Assembly: GCF_024584805.1 (NCBI RefSeq)
Contig: NZ_CP075715.1
Span: forward strand, 6,729,526-6,793,525
Length of the DNA: 64,000 bases
Source: Streptomyces sp. FIT100
GTDB lineage: Bacteria; Actinomycetota; Actinomycetes; Streptomycetales; Streptomycetaceae
Direction of reading: 5' to 3'
In this document: positions 16,545-24,369 of the stretch, piece by piece
Layout: every line of letters begins with the position of its first letter
Numbering within the stretch: position 1 is the stretch's first letter
The notes under the pieces: generated by a model
Seen by the model: the letters and a program-made list of their open reading frames with translations, nothing else
Database searches by the model: none
What the model was told of the DNA's origin: nothing
Made by a program: the position numbers and the translations under genes

Positions 16545-17816
16545 ATGACCATGCAGCCGTGGTTCGCCGATGCCAAACTCGGCATCTTCCTCCACTGGGG
16601 CATCTACGCCGTGGACGGTGTCGCCGAATCGTGGTCGTTCTATGCGGACGAGGTCTCGTACGACGCGTACATGGCCCAGCTCGACGGCTTCACCGCGGCC
16701 GCCTTCGACAGCGACGCCTGGGCCGGACTGTTCGCCCGGGCCGGCGCCCGCTACACCGTCCTGACCGCGAAGCACCACGACGGAGTCGCCCTGTGGGACA
16801 CGGCGCAGTCGGACCTCTCCGTCGTCAAGCGCACCCCCGCAGGACGGGACCTGCTCGCCGAGTACGTCGGAGCGATGCGCCGCCACGGTCTGCGGACCGG
16901 CCTGTACTTCTCCCACCTGGACTGGTCGCACCCCGACTACGCGACCCTGCGCCACACCGATCCGACCCGTCCCTGGATCACCGACAACCCGTACACCATG
17001 CCGCCGGAGGGGCAGGAGGACCCGGAACGCTGGGAGCGCTATCTGGTCTTCCACCGTGCCCAGCTGCGCGAGCTCGTCACCGGATACGAGCCCGACCTCC
17101 TGTGGTTCGACGGCCACTGGGAACGCAGCGAGAGCCAGTGGCGGATGAGCGAACTCCGCCAGGAGCTCCTCGCGATGAAGGCCGACGTCGTCCTCAACGC
17201 GCGGATGCTCGGTCACGGCGACTACGCGACCCCGGAGCAGGGCGTGCCGATCAGCCCGTCCGAGGGCCCGTGGGAACTCTGCCTGACGATCAACGACTCC
17301 TGGGGCCACCGTGCCGGCGACACCAACCACAAGTCGGTCGGTCAGATCATCCGCACCTTCGCCGAGACCATCGGCGCCGGAGGCAATCTGCTGCTCGCCG
17401 TCGGCCCCACCGAGGACGGCACGATCACCCCGGAGCAGACCGCCCGCCTCGAAGGACTGGGGAGCTGGATCGAGCGCAACCGCGAGGCGGTCCACGGGAC
17501 CGAGCGCGGGGTGCCGTTCGGTCACCACTACGGCCCGACGACGCTCTCCAAGGACCGGCGCACCCTGTATCTGCACTGCCTCGACGCGCCGCGCGAGTTC
17601 GTCGCCCTGCGTGGTCTCGTCACCCCTGTCAAGCGGGTGTCCGTGCTGGGCACCGGCGCCGGGCTCGCCCACCGTACGGTCGGCGGGTTCGCAGGACACG
17701 GCGTTCCCGGCGTGCTGTACATCGACCCGCCGGCCGAGCTCGACCCGCACATCACGGTCATCGCCGTGGAACTCGACGGGGAGTTGGAGCTCTACCGCGG
17801 TGCGGGCCACGGGTAA
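16545..17816 (+). CDS. alpha-L-fucosidase, GH29
   Basis: 423-residue glycoside hydrolase that releases L-fucose from non-reducing ends. GH29 landmarks in order: KLGIFLHWGIY, YTVLTAKHHDG, GLYFSHLDW, and the nucleophile Asp189 in LLWFDGHW, then NLLLAVGPTEDG near residue 285. There is no signal peptide, so it acts in the cytoplasm on imported oligosaccharides. This is compact for the family, with only a short beta domain at the C-terminus. The ribosome site is weak (two ATGs, 16545 and 16551, are possible). It follows the importer genes and precedes a hydroxyacid dehydrogenase. Confidence 0.88.
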   Translation: MTMQPWFADAKLGIFLHWGIYAVDGVAESWSFYADEVSYDAYMAQLDGFTAAAFDSDAWAGLFARAGARYTVLTAKHHDGVALWDTAQSDLSVVKRTPAGRDLLAEYVGAMRRHGLRTGLYFSHLDWSHPDYATLRHTDPTRPWITDNPYTMPPEGQEDPERWERYLVFHRAQLRELVTGYEPDLLWFDGHWERSESQWRMSELRQELLAMKADVVLNARMLGHGDYATPEQGVPISPSEGPWELCLTINDSWGHRAGDTNHKSVGQIIRTFAETIGAGGNLLLAVGPTEDGTITPEQTARLEGLGSWIERNREAVHGTERGVPFGHHYGPTTLSKDRRTLYLHCLDAPREFVALRGLVTPVKRVSVLGTGAGLAHRTVGGFAGHGVPGVLYIDPPAELDPHITVIAVELDGELELYRGAGHG

Positions 17817-17872
17817 CGGCCCTGCCTTCCCACACCCTCGTACCGTTCCGTACCGCAAAGGAGAAGCGACCT

Positions 17873-18880
17873 GTGCCGGCACCGACCACCGCCGCGCTCG
17901 CCTGTATGCCCGAAGTGACGGAGGGCGTGTTCCCCGCGGACGTCATCGCCAGACTCGAGCGCAGCGTGACCCTCGTCGACCGCGTGCCGCTCGACGACTT
18001 CGACGACCCTCGCGCGAAGCAAACCCTGGCCGAGACGGAGATCCTGGTCACCGCCTGGGGCTGCCCGCCCATCGACGCCGCCGTCCTGGACGCGGCCCCG
18101 CGTCTGCGGGCGGTCGTCCACGCTGCCGGAAGCATCAAGCGGCATGTGGGCGATGAGGTCTTCATCCGGGGCATCGCGGTCTCCTCCGCGGCCGAGGCGA
18201 ACGCCCGCCCGGTGGCCGAGTACACCGTGGCCATGTGCGTCCTGGCCGCGAAACGGGCGTTCTCGCTGGCCCGGTCCTATGCCCGCGGCGAGCGGACGCA
18301 CGACTACTCCGCGGAGAAGGCCCCCAGCCTGGACGGTGCCACGACCGGCGTCATCGGCGCCTCCCGCACCGGAAGGCAGGTGATCGGCATGCTCGCCGCC
18401 CACCGGACCCGCGTCCTCGTCCATGACCCGTTCCTCAGCGCCGACGATGCCCGGGAACTCGGCGTGGAGAGCGTCGGTCTCGACGAGCTGTGCCGAAGGA
18501 GCGACGTCATCACCGTCCACGCCCCGGAGACCCCGGAGACCCGGCACATGATCGACGACCGCCGTATGTCCCTCATGGCCGACGGCGCCGTGCTCATCAA
18601 CACCGCGCGTGGGTCGCTGGTCGACACCGAGGCCCTCATCAGGCACTGCGGCGCGGGACGCATCGACGCCGTACTGGATGTCACGGACCCCGAGCCGCTG
18701 CCCTCCGGCCATCCCCTGCTGACGTTGCCCAACGTGCTGGTCACCCCGCACCTGGCCGGCGCCCATGGACGCGAGGTGCGACGCCTGGGGGAGTACGCCG
18801 TGGCGGAGGTGGAACGCTTCCTCGGCGGACTCCCGCTGCGCGGCCTCGTCACCGCGGACCAGTTGACCCGCATCGCCTGA
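17873..18880 (+). CDS. D-2-hydroxyacid dehydrogenase
   Basis: 335-residue NAD-dependent dehydrogenase of the PGDH/formate-dehydrogenase family. Start GTG 17873 after AAAGGAG. The Rossmann motif GVIGASRTGRQVIG departs from the usual G-x-G-x-x-G (Ala-Ser-Arg between the glycines). The catalytic Arg (NTARGSLVD), Glu (DPEPLPSGHPLL) and His (TPHLAGAHG) are all present. It would reduce a 2-keto acid or oxidise a D-2-hydroxy acid made during breakdown of the imported sugar; the exact step is unknown. It is 56 bases after the fucosidase gene and its 3' end runs into a tandem repeat. Confidence 0.82.
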   Translation: MPAPTTAALACMPEVTEGVFPADVIARLERSVTLVDRVPLDDFDDPRAKQTLAETEILVTAWGCPPIDAAVLDAAPRLRAVVHAAGSIKRHVGDEVFIRGIAVSSAAEANARPVAEYTVAMCVLAAKRAFSLARSYARGERTHDYSAEKAPSLDGATTGVIGASRTGRQVIGMLAAHRTRVLVHDPFLSADDARELGVESVGLDELCRRSDVITVHAPETPETRHMIDDRRMSLMADGAVLINTARGSLVDTEALIRHCGAGRIDAVLDVTDPEPLPSGHPLLTLPNVLVTPHLAGAHGREVRRLGEYAVAEVERFLGGLPLRGLVTADQLTRIA

Positions 18881-18915
18881 GTGCGGATCGCCTGACTACG
18901 GATCGCCTGAGTACG
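18871..18915 (+). repeat. 15-bp tandem repeat, three units
   Basis: Three units of GATCGCCTGAGTACG (first and second each differ at one to three positions), then a partial unit GATCT. The first unit encodes the end of the dehydrogenase and its TGA stop; the rest fills the gap to the second regulator gene. Confidence 0.85.
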
Positions 18916-18971
18916 GATCTGCATAGAGTGCGACGACCGTACTGACATCACACCAGCGGGGAGAGAACGAC

Positions 18972-20033
18972 GTGCGGCCCACCGTGGAGCAGCGCCACCA
19001 ACACGTGCTGGAGATGCTGCGACAGCACGGCAGCCTGAAAGTCGCCGAGGTCGCCGCCGAGCTGGGGATCTCGGTCGCCACCGTGCGCCGGGACGCGGAG
19101 GCGCTCGAGGCCGACGGCAAGCTGCGCAGAGTACCCGAATCGGTCGCACGGCCGGAGCGGCCCCCGGCACCCGCACCGCTCCCCGACGAGGGCGGGCGTC
19201 ACCTGGGTCTGGTGGTGCCGAGCGGTGACTACTTCTTCACGGAGATAGTCAACGGTGCCCGCGAGGCGGCGGAAGCCCGGGGCGCACACGTGACCGTCGC
19301 CCTCTCCCACTGGCAGTGGCAGCAGGACGTGGCCCACGCCGATCGCCTGCTCGCGCAGGGCGTCGACGGTCTGATCCTCATGCCGAGCTGGAGCAGCACC
19401 GGGCCCCGGCCGGGAGAGGGGGAATGGATCGTGGAGCGGGACGTGCCGACGGTCCTGCTCGAACGACGGATCCCCGTACGGGACCCGCTCTCCCGCATCG
19501 ACCGCGTGTGCACCGATCACCGGCACGGCATGGGCCTGGCCATCGGGCACCTCACGACTCTCGGCCATCAGCGGATCATGCTGGCCGTGCAGGACACCCT
19601 GTACGCGAAGTGGTACGAGGAGGCGTACTTCGTCACGATGGAGGAGTTCGGTCTCGGCCGGCTGGCGGCCTCCGTCCTGAAGACCTCGCAGGCCCAGTCG
19701 GAGACCGCGCGGCGTGACACCCTCCTGGACGGCCTGTACTCGACGGTCGTCGAGGACGGCGTCACCGCCGCCCTTGTGCACACGAGCCTCGATGCCCTCG
19801 TGATGATTCCCCGCCTCGCCGAACGCGGCATCCGCGTGCCCGAGGACCTGGCGCTGATCGCATGCGACGACGACATGGCACAGCTCGCGAACGTGCCGCT
19901 GACAGCGATCGTCTCGCCCAAGCGAGCCCTGGGAGAGGCGGCGGTGGACATGCTGCTGAGCGGTCGGTCGACACGTCGGCGCATCGAGCTGCTCCCCGAG
20001 CTGACGGTACGGGAGTCCTGCGGAGGCTCGTGA
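18972..20033 (+). CDS. second DeoR-HTH / LacI-type hybrid regulator
   Basis: 353 residues, same build as the regulator at 11250: winged helix 1-55 (VLEMLRQHGSLKVAEVAAEL, VATVRRDAEALEADGKLRRV) and a LacI-type effector domain from about residue 75 (HLGLVVPSGDYFFTEIVNGA; GHQRIMLAVQD; EDLALIACDDDMAQLANVPLTAI). Start GTG after GGGGAGAG. It ends the rightward arm and is closed by a terminator. Two regulators of one architecture bracketing the arm suggests that one senses the oligosaccharide and the other a released sugar; this is inference. Confidence 0.85.
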   Translation: MRPTVEQRHQHVLEMLRQHGSLKVAEVAAELGISVATVRRDAEALEADGKLRRVPESVARPERPPAPAPLPDEGGRHLGLVVPSGDYFFTEIVNGAREAAEARGAHVTVALSHWQWQQDVAHADRLLAQGVDGLILMPSWSSTGPRPGEGEWIVERDVPTVLLERRIPVRDPLSRIDRVCTDHRHGMGLAIGHLTTLGHQRIMLAVQDTLYAKWYEEAYFVTMEEFGLGRLAASVLKTSQAQSETARRDTLLDGLYSTVVEDGVTAALVHTSLDALVMIPRLAERGIRVPEDLALIACDDDMAQLANVPLTAIVSPKRALGEAAVDMLLSGRSTRRRIELLPELTVRESCGGS

Positions 20034-20066
20034 ACAGGCGGGCCGTACCCGCAACGGCCGGTACGC

Positions 20067-20106
20067 GAGCGGCCCGTGACCCGGATGTGCGGGGCACGGG
20101 CCGCTC
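20067..20106 (+). terminator. hairpin closing the carbohydrate island
   Basis: Perfect 12-bp inverted repeat GAGCGGCCCGTG / CACGGGCCGCTC with a 16-base loop, 33 bases after the regulator stop. Confidence 0.75.
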
Positions 20107-20310
20107 ACTCGGGCGCGCTGCGCGGGACCGTAAACCGCACAGTGCGCCCTGGTATGCCGGGCCTTGGGGCCTTGGAGACGTTGCCGCCCGACGGTGCGAG
20201 GCCGACGCGGCCGAGGCCGGCGCGGCGGGACGTTCGCGCCGCCGGGCGGAGTTCGAGGGGGGACTGCGGGACCGCGGCGGGGCGATGGGCCGGCCGGTGT
20301 CCCCTTCCTT
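20105..20310 (-). pseudogene. possible remnant of a histidine-kinase ATPase domain
   Basis: On the minus strand the last codons before a TGA (20105-20107) read GRTVRFTVPRSAPE, which is how many actinobacterial sensor kinases end. Before it, in two different frames, come SGGNVSKAPRPG, GLGRVGL and DTGRPIAP, resembling G-boxes of HATPase_c split by frameshifts. No full-length kinase can be read and there is no start. Such short matches can arise by chance in GC-rich DNA, so this is tentative. The remaining stretch 20311-20424 shows nothing recognisable. Confidence 0.35.
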
Positions 20311-20424
20311 CAGGTCTGGAAGAGGGCCGGGCGGCCCGTACCACCGCACTGGCTCGCTTGCCGCCGCGGTCCGCGTGCTGTCCGTACCTCCGGCCACCCC
20401 TCATCCGGGCCGGTGGTTCGGACG

Positions 20425-20463
20425 GCGTACGGGAGGAAGACCTCCCAGTCGGCTCCCGTACGC
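20425..20463 (-). terminator. catalase gene terminator
   Basis: Perfect 11-bp inverted repeat GCGTACGGGAG / CTCCCGTACGC, 17-base loop, nine bases beyond the catalase stop. Confidence 0.75.
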
Positions 20464-20472
20464 GGTCTGGTG

Positions 20473-21939
20473 TCAGTCCTCGCGCAGGGCGCGGACCGCC
20501 TCCTCGACGCGCTTGCCGTAGTCCGGGTCCGCGGCGTGGAAGTGGGCGAGGTTCTTCTCGATCACGTCGTCGCGGGAGACCTGGGACAGCCCGCCGGCGA
20601 TGTTCGCCACGAGGCGCTGCTTCTCCTCCTCCGACATCAGCCGGTAGAGCTCACCGGCCTGGAAGAAGTCGTCGTCCTTGGTGTGGGCAGGCGCGGCGTG
20701 CGTGCCCGTCCAGCCGTGGACGGCCAGCGGGGCCGAAAGGGCCGCGCCGGTCTGGGCGGGGCCCGCGTACGAGTTGGGCTCGTAGTTCTTGTCGTGGCGC
20801 GAGCCGTTGCGCGTCGCCATGAGGCCGTCGCGGCCGTAGTTGTCCGCGCACCCCCCAGTAACAGCCTTGGGGGCGTTCACCGGCAGCTGGGTGTGGTTGA
20901 CGCCGAGACGGTAGCGGTGGGCGTCCGCGTAGGCGAACAGCCGGCCCTGGAGCATCTTGTCCGGCGAAGGGCCGATGCCGGGAACGAAGTTGTTCGGCGA
21001 GAACGCGGCCTGCTCGACCTCGGCGAAGACGTTGTCCGGGTTGCGGTCGAGGACGAGCCGGCCCACGCGCTGGAGCGGGTAGTCCGCGTGCGGCCACACC
21101 TTCGTGAGATCGAAGGGGTTGAAGCGGTACTCCGCCGCCTCGGCCGCGGGCATGATCTGCACGTACAGCGTCCAGGACGGGTTCACCCCGCGCTCGATGG
21201 CCTGGAGCAGATCGGTCTGGTGGCTGTTGGCGTCCTTGCCGACGACCTCGGCCGCCTGCTCGGACGACAGGCAGCGGATGCCCTGGTTGGTCTTGAAGTG
21301 GTACTTGACGAAGAACGCCTCGCCCTCGGCGTTGGTCCACTGGTAGGTGTGGGAGCCGTAGCCGTTCATGTGGCGGTACGACGCGGGGATGCCGCGGTCT
21401 CCCATCAGCCAGGTGATCTGGTGGGTGGCCTCGGGGGCGTGGGCCCAGAAGTCCCAGACGTTGTCCGGCTCCTGCTTGCCCGTGAACGGGTCGCGCTTCT
21501 GGGAGTGGATGAAGTCGGGGAACTTGACCGGGTCCTTGATGAAGAACACCGGGGTGTTGTTGCCGACGAGGTCGTAGTTGCCCTCCTCGGTGTAGAACTT
21601 CAGCGCGAAGCCGCGCGGGTCACGGACCGCGTCCGCGCCGCCGAGCGAGTCGGCGACGGTCGAGAAGCGGATGAAGGTCTCGGTCCGCTTGCCGGTCCCG
21701 GCGAGGAACGCGGCCTTGGTGAAGCGGGTGACGTCGTCGGTCACCTCGAAGTAGCCGTAGGCGCCGGAGCCGCGGGCGTGCACGACACGCTCCGGGATGC
21801 GCTCACGGTTGAAGCGGGCGAGCTTCTCCAGCAGGTGCTGGTCCTGGAGGAGGAGCGGGCCACCGACGCCGGCGGTGGCGGAGTTCTGGTTGTCGGCGAC
21901 CGGAGCGCCGGACTCGGTCGTAAGCACGCGCTGCGTCAT
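20473..21939 (-). CDS. katA: monofunctional haem catalase
   Basis: 488-residue clade-3 small-subunit catalase that splits H2O2 to water and oxygen. The distal motif FNRERIPERVVHARGSG holds catalytic His54; the proximal haem ligand Tyr is in RLFAYADAHRYRLG near residue 334. No signal peptide. The gene lies at one edge of the purine block with its own promoter, whose -35 overlaps the palindrome shared with the uricase operon. That fits a role in removing peroxide made by uricase. The ribosome site (GGAAGG) is unusually far (15 bases) from the ATG. Confidence 0.93.
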   Translation of the reverse strand: MTQRVLTTESGAPVADNQNSATAGVGGPLLLQDQHLLEKLARFNRERIPERVVHARGSGAYGYFEVTDDVTRFTKAAFLAGTGKRTETFIRFSTVADSLGGADAVRDPRGFALKFYTEEGNYDLVGNNTPVFFIKDPVKFPDFIHSQKRDPFTGKQEPDNVWDFWAHAPEATHQITWLMGDRGIPASYRHMNGYGSHTYQWTNAEGEAFFVKYHFKTNQGIRCLSSEQAAEVVGKDANSHQTDLLQAIERGVNPSWTLYVQIMPAAEAAEYRFNPFDLTKVWPHADYPLQRVGRLVLDRNPDNVFAEVEQAAFSPNNFVPGIGPSPDKMLQGRLFAYADAHRYRLGVNHTQLPVNAPKAVTGGCADNYGRDGLMATRNGSRHDKNYEPNSYAGPAQTGAALSAPLAVHGWTGTHAAPAHTKDDDFFQAGELYRLMSEEEKQRLVANIAGGLSQVSRDDVIEKNLAHFHAADPDYGKRVEEAVRALRED

Positions 21940-21985
21940 GGGTGGCGGGGATGACCTTCCGTGCGGGGTTGCTGAGCGTGCCTGG

Positions 21986-22028
21986 AGCGTAGATTTGCCC
22001 CCGTGACAGCGTCAACAGTTTGTTGAAG
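21986..22028 (-). promoter_or_regulatory. catalase promoter with AllR-type operator
   Basis: Read on the minus strand: operator TTCAACAAACTGTTGAC (complement of 22011-22027), whose right half contains the -35 TTGACG (22010-22015), an 18-base spacer, and the -10 TACGCT (21986-21991). Leader about 40 bases. The operator matches that of the uraD promoter at 16 of 17 positions. Confidence 0.6.
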
Positions 22029-22155
22029 TTCTGGATGTGAATCCGGGCCGCGGCTGCACTTGGGCGCGACAGGACAGGTGTCAGCGCAGCCACGGCCCGG
22101 ATGCCGGGGGAGAGCCGTCGGGCCCTCGGGGAAAGCCGCTGGGGTGCGGCCCGGT

Positions 22156-23073
22156 TCAGGCGGCCGGCTGGCCCGAGAGGCGCTCGACGGCGCGCAGCAG
22201 GGCCGAGTGGTCGAGGCCGCCGTCGCCCTGCGCACGCAGGGAGGCGACCAGTTGGGCGACCACGGCGCCGACCGGCAGCGCGGCGCCGACGTTGCGGGCG
22301 GCGTCGGTGACGATGCCCATGTCCTTGTGGTGCAGGTCGATCCGGAAGCCGGGCTTGAAGTCCCGGTTCAGGAAGTTGTCCTTCTTGCGGGTCAGGACCG
22401 TGGAGCCGGCCAGGCCGCCGCCCAGCACGTCCAGGGCGGCCTGGAGGTTCACGCCGGACTTCTCCAGGAAGACGACGGCCTCGGCGCATGCCTGGATGTT
22501 GACCGCGACGATCAGCTGGTTGGCGGCCTTCACCGTCTGGCCGGAGCCGTGCGGACCGCACAGCACGATGGTCTTGCCCAGCGCCTCCAGGATCGGAAGG
22601 GCCTCGTCGAAGACCTCCTGCTCGCCGCCGACCATGATGGACAGGACCGCCTCGATGGCGCCCGCCTCGCCGCCGGAGACCGGGGCGTCCAGCACCCGGA
22701 CGCCCTTGTCCGCGGCCGCCGCGGCGAGGTCGACGGAGGTCTGCGGGGTGATCGAGGACATGTCGATCAGCAGGGCGCCCTGCCGCGCGTTCTCCAGGAT
22801 GCCCTCCGGGCCGTAGGCGATCGCCTCGACCTGCGGCGACGCCGGCACCATCGTGATGATGACGTCCGCGTCCGCGACGGCCTCGGCGATGGAGCCCGCC
22901 GCGGTGCCGCCGGCGGCGGCCAGCCGGTCCAGCTTGTCCTGCTCCAGGGTGTAGCCGGTGACGGAGTAGCCCGCCTTGATCAGGTTCTCGGACATGGGGG
23001 AGCCCATGATGCCGAGGCCGATCCACGCGATCGCGGGGCGGGAAGCGTGGGCGGAAGCTGCGAGGGTGGTCAT
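22156..23073 (-). CDS. glxR: tartronate semialdehyde (2-hydroxy-3-oxopropionate) reductase
   Basis: 305-residue beta-hydroxyacid dehydrogenase. N-terminal Rossmann motif IGLGIMGSPMSENLIKAG, the substrate loop DAPVSGGEAGA, and catalytic Lys in the VKAANQ helix followed by N-x-Q are all present. The enzyme reduces tartronate semialdehyde to D-glycerate, the last step by which glyoxylate from allantoin enters central metabolism. It follows the hydroxypyruvate isomerase gene by 42 bases on the same strand. Glyoxylate carboligase, which would make its substrate, is not in the window. Confidence 0.88.
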   Translation of the reverse strand: MTTLAASAHASRPAIAWIGLGIMGSPMSENLIKAGYSVTGYTLEQDKLDRLAAAGGTAAGSIAEAVADADVIITMVPASPQVEAIAYGPEGILENARQGALLIDMSSITPQTSVDLAAAAADKGVRVLDAPVSGGEAGAIEAVLSIMVGGEQEVFDEALPILEALGKTIVLCGPHGSGQTVKAANQLIVAVNIQACAEAVVFLEKSGVNLQAALDVLGGGLAGSTVLTRKKDNFLNRDFKPGFRIDLHHKDMGIVTDAARNVGAALPVGAVVAQLVASLRAQGDGGLDHSALLRAVERLSGQPAA

Positions 23074-23115
23074 GGTGAGGGTGCCTCTCGGAACTGGTGG
23101 TACGGGGGGAGGGGG

Positions 23116-23976
23116 TCAGCGGGCCGCGCGGGCCTCGGCGGGAAGCCAGCCGAAGGCGTCGGCGCTCGGGCGGTCGCCCGGCTTGTACTCCAGGCCGACC
23201 CAGCCGTCGTAACCGGCCTTCCGCAGCTCGTCGAGGAGCTGCTCCAGCGGGAGCGAGCCGGTGCCCGGCGCGCCGCGGCCCGGGTTGTCGGCGATCTGGA
23301 CGTGGCCGGTCCGGTCGGCGTACGCCTCGATGATCCGGCTGACGTCCTCGCCGTTCATCGACAGGTGGTAGATGTCGAGCAGGAACTTCGCGTTCCCTAG
23401 CCCGGTCGCCGCGTTGACCTTGTCCACGACCTCGATCGCGGACGGGGCGCTCACCAGCGGGTAGCGCGGGGACTCCGGCTCGTTGAGGGTCTCGATCAGC
23501 AGGATCGCCCCGACCCGGTCGGCCGCGCGGGCCGCCGTGACCAGGTTCTCCAGGGCGAGTGCGTCCTGGACGGCCGGGTCGACGCCGTCCACGCGGTTGC
23601 CGTACAGCGCGTTGAGCGCCTTGCAGCCCACCGAGGCGGCGAAGTCCGCGGCCACGTCGATGTTGGCGCGGAAGCGGTCCGACTCCTCCCCGGGCACGGA
23701 GAGGGCGCCGCGGTCCGGTCCCGGCAGCTGTCCCGCGTAGAAGTTCAGGCCGACCAGCCGGGTGCCGGCCTGCTCCAGCGCCTGCTTCAGGGCTTCCAGC
23801 TCGCTCGGGTCGGGCGTGGGGGTGTCGATCCAGGGCCACCACAGCTCGACCGCGGTGAAGCCGGCCGCGGCGGCGGCCGCGGGGCGCTCCAGGAGCGGGA
23901 GTTCCGTGAAGAGGATCGACAGGTTCACATCGAAGCGCTGGTCCGTGCCGCGCTTGTTCGTGAGGAGAGGGGCCAT
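23116..23976 (-). CDS. hyi: hydroxypyruvate isomerase
   Basis: 286-residue TIM-barrel protein of the xylose-isomerase/AP-endonuclease-2 superfamily. It contains FDVNLSILFTELPLLERPAAAA at the start, the metal-site Glu in LLIETLNEPESPRYPL, and HVQIADNPGRGAPGTG and VGLEYKPGD near the end, as in Hyi. It interconverts hydroxypyruvate and tartronate semialdehyde. First gene of the leftward hyi-glxR pair. The ATG at 23976 has AAGGAG 11 bases upstream, and that site overlaps a perfect palindrome, suggesting direct repression close to the start. Confidence 0.87.
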   Translation of the reverse strand: MAPLLTNKRGTDQRFDVNLSILFTELPLLERPAAAAAAGFTAVELWWPWIDTPTPDPSELEALKQALEQAGTRLVGLNFYAGQLPGPDRGALSVPGEESDRFRANIDVAADFAASVGCKALNALYGNRVDGVDPAVQDALALENLVTAARAADRVGAILLIETLNEPESPRYPLVSAPSAIEVVDKVNAATGLGNAKFLLDIYHLSMNGEDVSRIIEAYADRTGHVQIADNPGRGAPGTGSLPLEQLLDELRKAGYDGWVGLEYKPGDRPSADAFGWLPAEARAAR

Positions 23977-23990
23977 GAGGGAATGCGCTC

Positions 23991-24056
23991 CTTCCGTATT
24001 GCGGAAGTTCGTTTCTGCTTAACGGAAGACTGCAAGCTGGGTGTCGCCCTTGTCAA
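23991..24056 (-). promoter_or_regulatory. hyi promoter with TTCCG-N5-CGGAA operator
   Basis: On the minus strand: -35 TTGACA (24051-24056), 18-base spacer, weak -10 CAGTCT (24027-24032), then a perfect 6-5-6 palindrome CTTCCGCAATACGGAAG (23991-24007) in the expected leader, with a further CTTCCGT half-site at 24022-24028. The same palindrome class occurs just before allantoinase. Confidence 0.55.
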
Positions 24057-24099
24057 GGGGGCATGTCCGATTCCGCGGCCCGGGCAGTAGGTTGACCCC

Positions 24100-24369
24100 G
24101 TGCGACTGAGAGTGGAGTTCACGACAGAGCCCTTCGACCTCGACGAGGCGCCGGCCCACGCCGTGGTCGCCCGCGAGGTCATCCAGGCGGCCGAGCTCGA
24201 CGCGGTGGACGTCGGGCCCTTCGGCAACACGGCGGAGGGTGGGGCGGACGCGGTGCTCTCCGCGGTCGACTCGCTGCTGCGGCAGGCTCTGGGCGCCGGC
24301 GCCACTCGGGTGTCGTTGCAGGTCAACGTGATCGGCGAGAGTGAAGCCCGTGAGGAGGGTGCGCGGTGA
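24100..24369 (+). CDS. small MTH1187/YkoF-like (DUF77) protein
   Basis: 89 residues. The alternation of strands and helices (VDVGPFGNTAEGGADAVLSAVDSLLRQALGAGATRVSLQVNVI) resembles the MTH1187/thiamine-binding-like family, where a conserved G-T-x-x-E-G turn precedes a long helix and a final strand. Role in this locus is not known. The GTG start lies 123 bases from the divergent hyi gene; the stop overlaps the next gene (GTGA), so the two are probably co-translated. Confidence 0.5.
   Translation: MRLRVEFTTEPFDLDEAPAHAVVAREVIQAAELDAVDVGPFGNTAEGGADAVLSAVDSLLRQALGAGATRVSLQVNVIGESEAREEGAR

Noticed and set aside
16559..18880. Single 773-codon frame apparently fusing to the D-2-hydroxyacid dehydrogenase
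   Set aside because: The first 440 codons are antisense-free shadow of the fucosidase frame; the real gene starts at GTG 17873 after AAAGGAG.
6191..20033. Carbohydrate island as a mobile element
   Set aside because: No integrase, transposase, tRNA end or flanking direct repeats seen, and base composition and codon use match the neighbours apart from the short promoter patch.
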